Source: Oscillospiraceae bacterium
GTDB taxonomy: Bacteria > Bacillota > Clostridia > Oscillospirales > Oscillospiraceae
Assembly: GCA_902774015.1 (NCBI GenBank)
Contig: CACYHB010000007.1
Location: forward strand, 24,902-88,901
Direction of reading: 5' to 3'
Length of the DNA stretch: 64,000 bases
Under the pieces are notes generated by a model. It was not told where the DNA came from. It ran no database searches and saw only the letters and a list, made by a program, of their open reading frames with translations. How positions within the stretch are numbered: the stretch's first letter is position 1; each line of letters opens with the position of its first letter. Shown here in pieces: positions 48,506-57,784 of the stretch. Position numbers and translations under genes: made by a program.

Positions 48506-49374
48506 TGGAGGAAGTGACCGGCCGGACACAGGTTCGGGACCACCAGCTGGCCCTGCTGCCGATGCTCCGTGAGATCGACAGGATCTGCGATATGCACGGG
48601 CTGCGCTATATGCTTTTTGCCGGAACGGCCCTCGGCGCGGCTCGCCATCAGGGCTTTATCCCCTGGGATGACGACCTGGACGTGATCTTTCTCCGGGAGG
48701 ATTACGAGCGCTTTCTGGCGCTCGCACCCGCAGAGCTGGGCGAGGAGTATTTCCTGCAGAAGGAGTATTCCGAGCACTGGCCCATGTTCTTTTCCAAACT
48801 GCGAAAGAACAACACGGCCTGCATGGAAACGGTCCATCCCCGTGATCCGCTGCAGCATCAGGGGATCTATATCGATATTTTTCCCGCGGATGCGCTCTCG
48901 GATCATCCGGTGACCGCGCGTCTGCAGTATCTCGCCTCCAGGGTCGTGCTGGCCAAATGCCTGTATCAGCGCGGCTATCTGACAAACAATCCCGCGAAAA
49001 AAGGATTCCTGCGCTTCTGCAGCCTGTTGCCCATGGAGCCTTTCCGCCGCTTTGCGCAGCGCAGGGGCGACACGGGCAGCCGGAGGGTCCACTCCTTCTT
49101 TGGGGCTTCCCGCCGCTTTGAACGGAGCGTCTATGAGCGGCGCTGGTTCGAGGAGACCGCGCGTATGCCCTTTGAAGAGGGGTGCTTCCCGGTCTCCGTC
49201 CATTACGACGCATTGTTGAAAACACTCTACGGCGACTGGCGCAAGCCGCCCTCGGATCAGAGCAAGGCCGTGAAGGTCCACGGCGTGCTTGTAGACCTGG
49301 AGCATTCCTATGAGCAGTATCTGGACTGGCAGGCCCGGCAGCACTATTCCACCTATACGAGGAGCATCCGCTGA
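48505..49374 (+). CDS. licD: LicD-family phosphotransferase
   Basis: 289 residues. MLFAGTALGAARHQGFIPWD and DDDLDV form the nucleotidyltransferase-fold active site typical of LicD, which transfers phosphocholine, phosphoribitol or similar alcohol phosphates from CDP-activated donors to glycans. No licA/licC-like activation genes lie in the window, so the group cannot be named. It overlaps the GT2 stop by 1 nt. Confidence 0.92.
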   Translation: MEEVTGRTQVRDHQLALLPMLREIDRICDMHGLRYMLFAGTALGAARHQGFIPWDDDLDVIFLREDYERFLALAPAELGEEYFLQKEYSEHWPMFFSKLRKNNTACMETVHPRDPLQHQGIYIDIFPADALSDHPVTARLQYLASRVVLAKCLYQRGYLTNNPAKKGFLRFCSLLPMEPFRRFAQRRGDTGSRRVHSFFGASRRFERSVYERRWFEETARMPFEEGCFPVSVHYDALLKTLYGDWRKPPSDQSKAVKVHGVLVDLEHSYEQYLDWQARQHYSTYTRSIR

Positions 49375-49377
49375 ACC

Positions 49378-50667
49378 ATGAAGCTTCTTCTGATCAGCCA
49401 CAATCCGATCTGCAGCTACAACGGCATGGGAATCACCTTCGCTTCGCTCCTGTCCGGCTTTGATCCGTCGGAGCTCTGCCAGCTCTATATCTATCCTTCT
49501 TACCCGGATATGGACCGCTGCGCCTCCTATTATCGTGTGACGGACAAGGAAGTCCTGGGAAGCCTGTTTCACCGCGGCACACCGGGCGGCCCTGTTCCCG
49601 GGCGGCAGATCCACAGCAGGCAGTCCCGGTATGAGGACGAGCGGGATGAAGCGCTTTACAGGCAGCCGAGAAACAAAAAACCTCTGCGCAGACTGGGGCG
49701 CGATCTGCTCTGGAGACTCTCCGGATGGTACAGTCCGGCCCTGCGCGCATGGCTCGAACGGGAGCGGCCGGACCGCATACTCGTGGCGCCCGGAGCCGGC
49801 AGGTTCCTCTATGACATGGCGCTGCGGATATCCGACGACCTTAAAATCCCGATCGCGGTATATCTCTGCGATGAGTACTACTTTACGCCGGAAAGGAAAG
49901 ATCCTGCCGGAAGGCTGCAGCGAAAGCTTCTCAGGAAAAAGATGGAGGAGCTTCTCTCGAAAGCCTCTCTTCTGGTCACCATCAGCGAGGAGCTGAGAGC
50001 GGCCTACTCCGCCCGCTTCTCTCTTCCGGTCTCGGTCATCATGACCGGCAGTACGCTGCCCCGGGCAAGGGGCCAGGCGTCTGCGGAGGATCCGCAGACA
50101 CTGTGCTATTTCGGAAACGTGCGCTCCAACCGGTATCGTTCTCTGATCGAAATCGGGCGCTGCCTGGATGAAATCAACCGGGAGCAGGGAAGCGCCTACC
50201 GCCTCCGCATCCACACGTTTGAGAAAGATCCCGGGATCCTCGGCCGTTTGCAGGAGGTCGGGAGCATCGAGCTTCCCGGCTTCCTCCAGGGAGATGCGTT
50301 TACCGGGGCGCTTTTGTCCGCAGGCGTCCTTATTCATGTGGAATCCTTCGACAAGGAAAGCATGGAAAAGGTAAAAAACTCGGTATCCACCAAAATCGCC
50401 GACAGTCTGGCCAGCGGTGTACCGCTGCTGGCGTACGGACCGCCCGGCCTCGCTTCCATAGAACATCTGCGCCGCCATCAGTGCGCCTTCCTCTGTACTG
50501 CCCCCGACCGGCTGCGGGAGACGCTTCTCCGGGCGCTTACCGACCGCGAGGCCAGAAGCAGCGTCGTGAGCAATGCGCTGGAGACGGCTGCAGCCTTCCA
50601 CGATTCCGCGGAAAACAGCCGCCGGCTCTATCGGCTCCTGGAAGCGATCGGAGGCGATGCCTTCTGA
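49378..50667 (+). CDS. Glycosyltransferase, GT-B fold
   Basis: 429 residues. LLISHNPICSYNGMGITFAS starts the first Rossmann domain; IAVYLCDEYYFTPERKD lies where many capsule GTs carry an aspartate/histidine loop; LCYFGNVRSNRYRSLIEIGR and VLIHVESFDKESMEKVKNS begin the donor domain; the terminal part has SGVPLLAYGPPGLASIEHL. Family assignment is by pattern; donor unknown. GGAGG near its 3' end serves the next gene. Confidence 0.8.
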   Translation: MKLLLISHNPICSYNGMGITFASLLSGFDPSELCQLYIYPSYPDMDRCASYYRVTDKEVLGSLFHRGTPGGPVPGRQIHSRQSRYEDERDEALYRQPRNKKPLRRLGRDLLWRLSGWYSPALRAWLERERPDRILVAPGAGRFLYDMALRISDDLKIPIAVYLCDEYYFTPERKDPAGRLQRKLLRKKMEELLSKASLLVTISEELRAAYSARFSLPVSVIMTGSTLPRARGQASAEDPQTLCYFGNVRSNRYRSLIEIGRCLDEINREQGSAYRLRIHTFEKDPGILGRLQEVGSIELPGFLQGDAFTGALLSAGVLIHVESFDKESMEKVKNSVSTKIADSLASGVPLLAYGPPGLASIEHLRRHQCAFLCTAPDRLRETLLRALTDREARSSVVSNALETAAAFHDSAENSRRLYRLLEAIGGDAF

Positions 50668-51854
50668 AAGTCGTTCAAATCAACTGCGTGTATGACAAAG
50701 GCAGCACCGCTGCCATCACGCGCCGGCTCCACCGGGCGCTTCTGGAACGCGGCGACAGTTCTCTTGTCCTGTACGGAAGGGGAGCGGCGAGCCAGGAGAG
50801 CGGGACGCGAAAGCTCGTCCCGGAGATCTATGCCAAAGCGAATCATCTGCGGGCTGATCTGAGCGGGCTGATGTACGGCGGCTGCGAGCTGGCGACAGCG
50901 CGCCTGTGTGCTGTTCTGCAGCATGAAAAGCCCGATGCGGTGCATTTGCAGTGCATCAACGGTTACTTTGTCAATATCCCCCGGCTGATTGCCTATCTCA
51001 AAGAAAACAAAATTCCTACGCTGCTTACGCTCCATGCGGAATTCATGTATACCGCCAACTGCAGCCATGCCTTTGACTGTGAACGCTGGCGCGGCGGATG
51101 CGGCGGATGCCCGGACCATCGGCGGCAGACGCACTCCCTTTTCCGCGATGCCAGCGCTGCGTCGTGGCAGCGCATGGCGGCGGCTTTTGACGGATTTGAA
51201 AAGCTGACGGTGGTTTCCGTTTCCCCCTGGCAGCGTATGAGGGCGGAAGCCTCGCCCTTCTTCCGCGGGGCAAGACACGTGACGATAGGCAACGGCGTCG
51301 ATACGAGAGTCTTTGCTCCGCGTGATGCAGGCGCGCACGAGCGCCCCCGCATCCTGCACGTCACGCCGCATTTCACCGATGAAGCCGGACACATCAAGGG
51401 CGGCGAGTACGTGATTCGCCTCGCCGAAGCATTGGGAGAACGCGCGGAGATCCTGGTCGTCGGCCCGGGGAGGGCTGAAAGGGTTCCGGATAACGTCCGG
51501 TTTCTTGGGCCTGTCTGGGATACGAAAAAACTGGCAGAACTCTATGCCGATGCAGACCTGACCCTTCTGACCAGCCGGCGGGAGACTTTCTCGATGGTCT
51601 GCGCCGAGAGCCTGTGCTGCGGGACGCCTGTGGTCGGGTTCGAGGCCGGCGGGCCGGAGAGCATCGCCCTTCCGGCGTACAGCGCATTTGTCCCCTGGGG
51701 CGACGTTGATGCGCTGCGAGATGCGTGCCTTGCCTCGCTCGGGCGCAGGACGGCGCAGACAGAGCTTGCCCGCGAGGCGGCGGAGCATTACGGAAATGAA
51801 CGGATGATCCGTGAATATTTCAATGAATACGAAAAAGCGAGGGTACGGCCATGA
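50664..51854 (+). CDS. Glycosyltransferase, GT4 family, probable CTG start
   Basis: 396 residues. Seen: KVVQINCVYDKGSTAAITRR, VHLQCINGYFVNIP, TLHAEFMYTANCSHAF with Cys-rich GGCGGCPD, TIGNGVDTRVFAP, LHVTPHFTDEAGHIKGGEYV, LLTSRRETFSMVCAESLCCG (E-x7-E) and GFEAGGPES. Same general subgroup as 38122. The only in-frame canonical start (ATG 50481) would overlap the previous gene by 187 nt and add an unrelated Arg-rich stretch. CTG at 50664 overlaps the previous stop (CTGA) and has GGAGG 9 nt upstream, so CTG initiation is proposed. Confidence 0.86.
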   Translation: MKVVQINCVYDKGSTAAITRRLHRALLERGDSSLVLYGRGAASQESGTRKLVPEIYAKANHLRADLSGLMYGGCELATARLCAVLQHEKPDAVHLQCINGYFVNIPRLIAYLKENKIPTLLTLHAEFMYTANCSHAFDCERWRGGCGGCPDHRRQTHSLFRDASAASWQRMAAAFDGFEKLTVVSVSPWQRMRAEASPFFRGARHVTIGNGVDTRVFAPRDAGAHERPRILHVTPHFTDEAGHIKGGEYVIRLAEALGERAEILVVGPGRAERVPDNVRFLGPVWDTKKLAELYADADLTLLTSRRETFSMVCAESLCCGTPVVGFEAGGPESIALPAYSAFVPWGDVDALRDACLASLGRRTAQTELAREAAEHYGNERMIREYFNEYEKARVRP

Positions 51855-52375
51855 AAAAGAAAATCCTGCTGATTGCAGTCATCCTGGTCTTTGCGCTTCT
51901 TGCGGCTTCCCTGAGCAGCTGCGGAAGGCAGGCGACCGAGCGGGTGGATGAAACACCCGCTTCCCAGGCAACGGAGATGCCCGCCCCGGCAGAAGCTGCA
52001 GAAACGGAGGAACCTGTTGTGACGGAAGAGCCGAGAGACTGGGAGCCGGTGGAAACGAAATTCGGCGACCTGAGATACCCCGACCAGTGGTTTGATTCCC
52101 TGGAAACGGAACAGACCGAGACGGACGACAGCGTGACGGTTGCTTTCCGTGCCAAGGTCAATGAGCAGAGTTTTGATCTCTTTGATGTCTGTATCGGTGA
52201 AAATACGGTCGAAGGTGAAGCTGTCGGCATGCTCACAGGCCCCGACGGCGTCCAGCGGGAGGCGTTTCTCCGCTTCCATGAACTGGGGGAGATCACCGGC
52301 CTGAACGAAGGCGAAACCAACCGGGTTTATGCCATGCAGGAAGCCCTGAACTTCGTTATCGATCATCTGCAGTAA
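51851..52375 (+). CDS. Small secreted lipoprotein
   Basis: 174 residues. Lipoprotein signal with lipobox LSSC at about residue 24, a Thr/Glu/Pro-rich linker, then a compact domain (FGDLRYPDQWFDSLETEQ ... FDVCIGENTVEGEAVGML) not recognised. It overlaps the GT gene by 4 nt, so it is a member of the locus 2 operon, and may be a surface accessory of glycan assembly. Confidence 0.82.
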   Translation: MKKKILLIAVILVFALLAASLSSCGRQATERVDETPASQATEMPAPAEAAETEEPVVTEEPRDWEPVETKFGDLRYPDQWFDSLETEQTETDDSVTVAFRAKVNEQSFDLFDVCIGENTVEGEAVGMLTGPDGVQREAFLRFHELGEITGLNEGETNRVYAMQEALNFVIDHLQ

Positions 52376-52443
52376 GTAAGTTTTTCTCCCCGTTGTACAT
52401 TACGAGCACCGGCGATGTGCTCTGAGGAAATAAGGAGGTCGGC

Positions 52444-55400
52444 ATGAAGGAATTGAAGAAAATTCTTGCCTGTCTGCTGGTATTCTGCCTCATGCTTTCC
52501 TATGCTCCTGTGATGGCATTTGCAAACGACGCGGCCGTCACGGATGAGCAGGAGCAGGAACAGGGACAGGATCTTGATCAGGGACAGATCCCCGAAGAAG
52601 GGCAGAACCCCGAAGAGGGGCAGAACCCCGAAGAAGGGCAGATCCCCGAAGAGGGGCAGAACCCCGAAGAAGGGCAGATCCCCGAAGAGGGGCAGAACCC
52701 CGAAGAGGGGCAGAACCCCGAGGAGGGGCAGGATCCCGAAGAGGGACAGGAACCCGAGGAGGGACAGGATCCCGAAGAGGGACAGGAACCCGAGGAGGGA
52801 CAGGTCGGAGATATCACGGTCGATATCGTGATCGATCTTGAGGATCAGGAGATCGTACTTGATGCGGAACAGGTGGAGGAAGATGCGTCTTCCACCACCA
52901 TGCCGGGTGACAACGACGACGCTGAGATCACGGATTACGAGTCTTTCCTCTCTGCGCTGAAAGGGCTGGAGAGCATCGCCGATGAATACGGCGCTGCCAA
53001 CGGCAAAAGCGGCTACGGCCTGGTGCTCAACTATATCCGTACCGGCGCCGAGAAGTATCAGGACAGCCTGTGGGCCGGTGTCGCCGGCGCGATGGACGAG
53101 GATTTTATCGCCTATGTGGCGGCCCAGGATGAAGCCAACGGCACCAATTACTCCGCCCTGCGCAGACTTGGCACCGTTACGATCCCCAACGGCAATTCCA
53201 TCGAACTGGTTCACCTCTTTGCCGTTCTGGACATCGCGTTCTATCAGAGCCGCAACGACGCCTCCGTCGCCCAGCCCTACAAGGACTTCGGCGGCTGGCT
53301 CGGCGACCTGTGCGATCTGCTGTATCAGGTCAACAACGCCCAGGTGGACTGCACGACCGATTTCGAGGCAGGCGTGACCGAAGTCCGCACCAACTACCTC
53401 GGCGTGAATCATGGGCGCAACAGCTTCGACATGGAGGACGTGCGCGCCGACCTGGACGCCGTCTACCTGATGGCGCAGCATGACGCCACGGGCAGCTCCG
53501 TGAGCGCGATGCTGGAGAGCTACTATACCGCCGGCCTGAACGACGGCGCCCGCTGCAGCTTCTTCATGTCGAACCGCTATCCCGGCTTTACTACCGTTGC
53601 CCGGACCCGCTATCAGGTTCATAAGGACTACTCCGACAACCTGATGACGCTTGCGCTGGAGACCAAGCGCGACATTGACCGCAGCGAACATCCCGAGTAT
53701 CTGAAGGCGGTCTGCTACGCATGGGCGGACTACGTGTGCGCCAACGCCGGCATCACAGAATTCGGCGAATACCCCGAGGATCCCGGCGAGCCTGAGGAGC
53801 CCGAACCGGAGGAGCCGGATCCCATTGACCTGGATAACGACTACTACAAGGTCTTCTCCAGCACCACGACGACGCTCGTCCCCGGTGTGACGCAGACCAT
53901 CAAGCTGGCAAACACCGCCGATGACAAGCAGCTGGCCTATTACATCGCCACGGCCGACGTGAACCGGCCGGACGTGACCCTGGCCGCCGGCTACAAGGAC
54001 TATAACGGCTCCGTATGGGGCATGCAGAGCGTCAGCGACCAGATGGCCGCAGCGGCTGCCGCCCACGCCGGTGAAAACTTCACGCCGATCGTCGGTGTGA
54101 ACGCCGACTTCTTTGACATGTCCAACGGCTGCCCCACCGGCGCGCTGGTGATGAACGGCGTGGAGTACAATCCGGCCGGGCGTGAGTATTTCTTCGCCAT
54201 CATGAAGGACGGCTCCGCGCGGATCGCAGCCCCGTCCGAATATGCGGCCCTCAAGGATCAGATCCGGGAGGCCGTCGGCTGCAACACGATCCTCGTGCGC
54301 AACGGTGAGATCGCCGTCGGCCATAGCTCCAACTACATGAATTCCCGTGCCTCCCGTACCTGCGTCGGCATCACCGCCGGCGGCAAGGTGGTGCTGATGG
54401 TGCTGGACGGCCGTCAGGAGCCCTGGTCCTGCGGCGGCAGTGCGGAGGAGATCGCGCAGATCATGCTGGACGCCGGCTGTGTGACGGCGGCCAACCTGGA
54501 CGGCGGCGGCTCCACCACCTTTGTGGCCAAGCAGGAGGGTTCCGATGCGCTCACGGTCGTGAACCGTCCTTCCGACGGCTTTGAGCGCCGTGTCAGCTCC
54601 TCACTGATGATTGTCTCCGGCGCTCCGGCCTCGAACGAGCTGGATCACGCGAACCTGAGCGTTGAGAGCGTTTACATGACCTATGGCGCGGTCGCGGAGA
54701 TCACGGCGGTCGGCGTCAGCACGACGGGCAACTCCGCCGCCCTTCCCGAGGACGTGGCCTGGGTCGTGAGCGATGAAGCCGTCGGCTTTATGGACGGAAA
54801 CTGCTTCAACGCGGAGGATTACGGCGATGTGACCGTCAGTCTGATGAGCGGCGAAACGGAACTCGGCAGCATCGAGCTGCACGTGGTCATGCCGGATGAG
54901 ATTGCTTTTGATCCGGTGGAGTTTGACGCAATCTATGATCAGGTCACAAAGATCCCGCTGACTGCTTCCTATAACAATAATGTGGTGCTCCTGCCCGAAG
55001 ATCCCGAATGGGCAGATGCGCTTGTCTTGTTCAAGCTCGAAAAGACAGAAGCCGGCAGCGTTTTCGGCTTCGATTTCGAGGCCGCCTCTGCGGACTGCGG
55101 GGCAAGAACGACGAAGATTACTGCCAGCCTCTGGGACAATAAGCAGGTAAGTGCCGAGGGCACGATCCGCCTCTACACCGCGGACGAGGCCAGCTTCGAC
55201 TTCAACCATCCCACGGCGGGCGACCGTGCTCTCGCCTGGACGCGTACCGTCAGCAACACCACCACGCAGGACGACGTGACCTACTACCGTGACGATCCCG
55301 ACGTGGGCATGGAGGTAGATTACATCTTCGCGCTGGACATGAACGATCTGCAGATCCCTGACAACATCGCGCAGGCGCTGCCTCTGCTGGCAGCCTTCAT

Positions 55401-57456
55401 GGGCGAGGGGCAGGTTGACGGCAGCACCACGGCCTGGGAGCTGCTGCTCATGCTGGCCGAGCGTATCAGCCCCAGCACCCAGGTCACCGTCACGGTGAAC
55501 GTGGACCCGCGCCTGACGATCGACACCTCCGAGATGAAGGTCAACTGCCAGTACTTTGACCTGACGGACGTGGAGTACGATCAGGCCAACAGCAAGATCG
55601 TACTGACCTGCAACTGGATCAAGGTCTACGGCCCCATTGATCCCGGCACGGCCAACCCTCTGTGCATCGTCTCCGGCCTGAAGGGCATCGTGAAAGACGA
55701 CGCGGATTGGGACGCCAACCACGAGATCCACGTGGTCAACAGCGGCGACATCAAGTACCGCGCGCGTCTGAGAAGCTCTCAGGCATATAACCTTGCGGGC
55801 GGCGCACTCGGCCGTCAGTACGGCCTGCAGCCCTATGACAACTCTGCGAACCTGATCAACGACAAGGGCGCCGAGTTCAGCAGCACGCACACCGCGTTCC
55901 AGGATCAGTTCATCATCAACAACACGGACCGTGAGGGCTGGATCGTCGAGGAGGACAGCAGTGAGTTCTACTACGTGAAGAACCGCAAGCTGACCGGCAT
56001 CCACCCGGTCCCCAATCCTGAGGGTACCGGCACCTTCTATTACGACTTCGGCGAGGACGGCGTCTGCCGCGGCAAGTACAGCGGCCTGCTGACCATTGAC
56101 GGCAAGCTCTACTACCTCGTTCTCGGCGAGAGGAAGACCGGCTGGCGCAACATCGAGGACAGCTACTATTACTTCGACAAGGCCACCTACGCGGCGGTCG
56201 ACGGCGCGCAGACCATTGACGGCTTCCACTACACCTTTGAGGATTACAAGCTGATCAAGGGCGAGATCGTCAAGAGAGGCGAGTTCCTGAAGTACGCCTG
56301 GGCCGGCTCCTTCTACCGCAACGGCTGGTTCATCCTGGACGGGAACAAGTACTGCGCCCGCACGAGCGAAAAGCTCTGCACCGGCCTCTACCGTATCGAC
56401 CCGTACGGCGGCGGCGATAAACCTCTGCTGCACATCTTCGATGAAAACGGCGTGTGGCACGAGGAGATCAACGGGCTCTACGAGATGGACGGCGACACCT
56501 ACCTGGCGGATCACGGCATCCTCTGCGAGTATCCCGGTCTGGTGGAGATCGACGGCGATATGTACTACTTTGCCACCAACGGCAAGATGGTCAAGGGCCG
56601 GAACTACTGGATCTCCAAGACCAACGGCCTGCTGCCCGAGGCGGCCTACCAGTTCGCCGACGACGGCAAGCTGGTGGTGGCCGAGCCCGGCGCCAACGGC
56701 ATCGTGGCGGAGGACGGCAGCCTCTGGTACTATCAGAACGGCGTGCGCGTGTACGCCGGCCTGATCCAGATCGACGGCGACTACTACTACGTCAGGACCA
56801 GCGGCGAGGTCGTTCACGGCCGGAGCTACTGGATCACCAAGACCAACGGCCTCATGCCCGAGAAGGCCTACCAGTTTGCCGACGACGGCAAGATGATCCT
56901 GGACGATACGCCGCCCACGCCGACCCCGACGCCCGGCGACGATCCCACGCCCACCGAGCCGCCCGTGGTGAAGAACGGCATCGTGGCGGAGAACGGCAGC
57001 CTCTGGTACTACGAGAACGACAAGCTCAACTACAAGGGCCTGTTTGTGCTCGACGGCGATTACTACTACGCGAAGACCAGCGGTGAGATCATCCACGGCC
57101 GGAACTACTGGATCACCAAGACCAACGGCCTGCTGCCCGAGAAGTCCTATACCTTCGGCGACGACGGCAAGATGGTGGTGGACGTTCCCACGCCGACCCC
57201 GACGCCCGGCGACGACCCCACGCCCGGCGAGCCGACCGTGGTGAAGAACGGCATCGTGGAGGAGAATGGCAGCCTCTGGTACTACGAGAACGACAAGCTC
57301 ACCTACAAGGGCCTGTTCAAGATCGGCGAGGATTACTACTACGCCAGGACCAGCGGCGAGATCGTCCACGGCAGGAACTACTGGATCACCAAGACCAACG
57401 GCCTGCTGAAAGAGAAGTCCTACACCTTTGCCGACGACGGCAAGATCGTGTTCTGA
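52444..57456 (+). CDS. Large secreted protein with phosphodiester glycosidase domain and wall-binding-like repeats
   Basis: 1670 residues. Order: signal peptide (1-29, cleavage after AFA); twelve six-residue PEEGQ-type repeats (48-120); a helical domain of unknown type (160-440); a phosphodiester glycosidase domain (PF09992, NAGPA-like; 465-720) with VGVNADFFDMSNGCPTGAL, TCVGITAGGKVVLMVLDGR and ANLDGGGSTTFV; Ig-like and cohesin/dockerin-carrier-like beta domains (720-1160); and from about 1180 repeated aromatic modules resembling choline/cell-wall-binding repeats, four complete near the end (EIDGDMYYFATNGKMVKG type, then WITKTNGLLPEKSYTFGDDGKM), linked by TPTPTPGDDPTP. NAGPA-type domains cleave sugar-phosphate diesters. 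AAGGAGG upstream. Confidence 0.85.
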   Translation: MKELKKILACLLVFCLMLSYAPVMAFANDAAVTDEQEQEQGQDLDQGQIPEEGQNPEEGQNPEEGQIPEEGQNPEEGQIPEEGQNPEEGQNPEEGQDPEEGQEPEEGQDPEEGQEPEEGQVGDITVDIVIDLEDQEIVLDAEQVEEDASSTTMPGDNDDAEITDYESFLSALKGLESIADEYGAANGKSGYGLVLNYIRTGAEKYQDSLWAGVAGAMDEDFIAYVAAQDEANGTNYSALRRLGTVTIPNGNSIELVHLFAVLDIAFYQSRNDASVAQPYKDFGGWLGDLCDLLYQVNNAQVDCTTDFEAGVTEVRTNYLGVNHGRNSFDMEDVRADLDAVYLMAQHDATGSSVSAMLESYYTAGLNDGARCSFFMSNRYPGFTTVARTRYQVHKDYSDNLMTLALETKRDIDRSEHPEYLKAVCYAWADYVCANAGITEFGEYPEDPGEPEEPEPEEPDPIDLDNDYYKVFSSTTTTLVPGVTQTIKLANTADDKQLAYYIATADVNRPDVTLAAGYKDYNGSVWGMQSVSDQMAAAAAAHAGENFTPIVGVNADFFDMSNGCPTGALVMNGVEYNPAGREYFFAIMKDGSARIAAPSEYAALKDQIREAVGCNTILVRNGEIAVGHSSNYMNSRASRTCVGITAGGKVVLMVLDGRQEPWSCGGSAEEIAQIMLDAGCVTAANLDGGGSTTFVAKQEGSDALTVVNRPSDGFERRVSSSLMIVSGAPASNELDHANLSVESVYMTYGAVAEITAVGVSTTGNSAALPEDVAWVVSDEAVGFMDGNCFNAEDYGDVTVSLMSGETELGSIELHVVMPDEIAFDPVEFDAIYDQVTKIPLTASYNNNVVLLPEDPEWADALVLFKLEKTEAGSVFGFDFEAASADCGARTTKITASLWDNKQVSAEGTIRLYTADEASFDFNHPTAGDRALAWTRTVSNTTTQDDVTYYRDDPDVGMEVDYIFALDMNDLQIPDNIAQALPLLAAFMGEGQVDGSTTAWELLLMLAERISPSTQVTVTVNVDPRLTIDTSEMKVNCQYFDLTDVEYDQANSKIVLTCNWIKVYGPIDPGTANPLCIVSGLKGIVKDDADWDANHEIHVVNSGDIKYRARLRSSQAYNLAGGALGRQYGLQPYDNSANLINDKGAEFSSTHTAFQDQFIINNTDREGWIVEEDSSEFYYVKNRKLTGIHPVPNPEGTGTFYYDFGEDGVCRGKYSGLLTIDGKLYYLVLGERKTGWRNIEDSYYYFDKATYAAVDGAQTIDGFHYTFEDYKLIKGEIVKRGEFLKYAWAGSFYRNGWFILDGNKYCARTSEKLCTGLYRIDPYGGGDKPLLHIFDENGVWHEEINGLYEMDGDTYLADHGILCEYPGLVEIDGDMYYFATNGKMVKGRNYWISKTNGLLPEAAYQFADDGKLVVAEPGANGIVAEDGSLWYYQNGVRVYAGLIQIDGDYYYVRTSGEVVHGRSYWITKTNGLMPEKAYQFADDGKMILDDTPPTPTPTPGDDPTPTEPPVVKNGIVAENGSLWYYENDKLNYKGLFVLDGDYYYAKTSGEIIHGRNYWITKTNGLLPEKSYTFGDDGKMVVDVPTPTPTPGDDPTPGEPTVVKNGIVEENGSLWYYENDKLTYKGLFKIGEDYYYARTSGEIVHGRNYWITKTNGLLKEKSYTFADDGKIVF
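52588..52803 (+). repeat. Twelve tandem 18-bp repeats encoding (I/N/D/E)PEEGQ
   Basis: In-frame tandem array of exactly 12 units; variation is nearly limited to the first codon and a GAA/GAG wobble. Such arrays change length by slippage and act as an extended acidic stalk. Confidence 0.9.
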
Positions 57457-57784
57457 TCTCCGTTTCTGCGCTTCGCCCCCTGCCTGCGGGCAGGGGAGCG
57501 GGCGCCCGCCGCGGCGGGGGAGCGCTGCGCTCTCTCAAAGCTGAATCAACGTATTGTATCCGGTCCCGGGTGCGTAAAAACGCACCCGGGCACAGCGGCA
57601 CTATGGGGTTCGAGTTGCATAACTGAAAAAACGGGCGGTTATGTAAAATATTTGAAGGATTTGTATTCTTTAGATTCCAATATGTATTCTCTGCTTCACG
57701 CGCTCGACCAATGCGTTATCCCGAGCGCAGCGAAGGAACTCATGTTTTCATCAGGTTGACTCTGGAAAAGAAGAAGGAGAAAGA
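57457..57784. other. Intergenic region with terminator-like hairpin
   Basis: No gene supported. A hairpin at 57565-57590 (CCCGGGTGCGT, AAAA loop, ACGCACCCGGG) lies about 110 nt after the stop of the large protein. The short extragenic repeat occurs again at 57718-57737. An AT-rich stretch at 57650-57700 may hold the next promoter but no confident -35/-10 pair was found. Confidence 0.55.
57718..57737. repeat. Short extragenic repeat, copy 2
   Basis: Shares GAGCGCAGCGAAGGA with 20048-20067; 19 of 20 bases match. Confidence 0.5.

Noticed and set aside
52363-57369. Very long minus-strand open frames opposite the large secreted protein
   Set aside because: They arise from GC-rich codon use of the true gene. 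They have no ribosome site and no recognisable domains, and repeat the sense-strand periodicity. The same holds for the minus-strand frames at 17588-19912 and 28416-30836.
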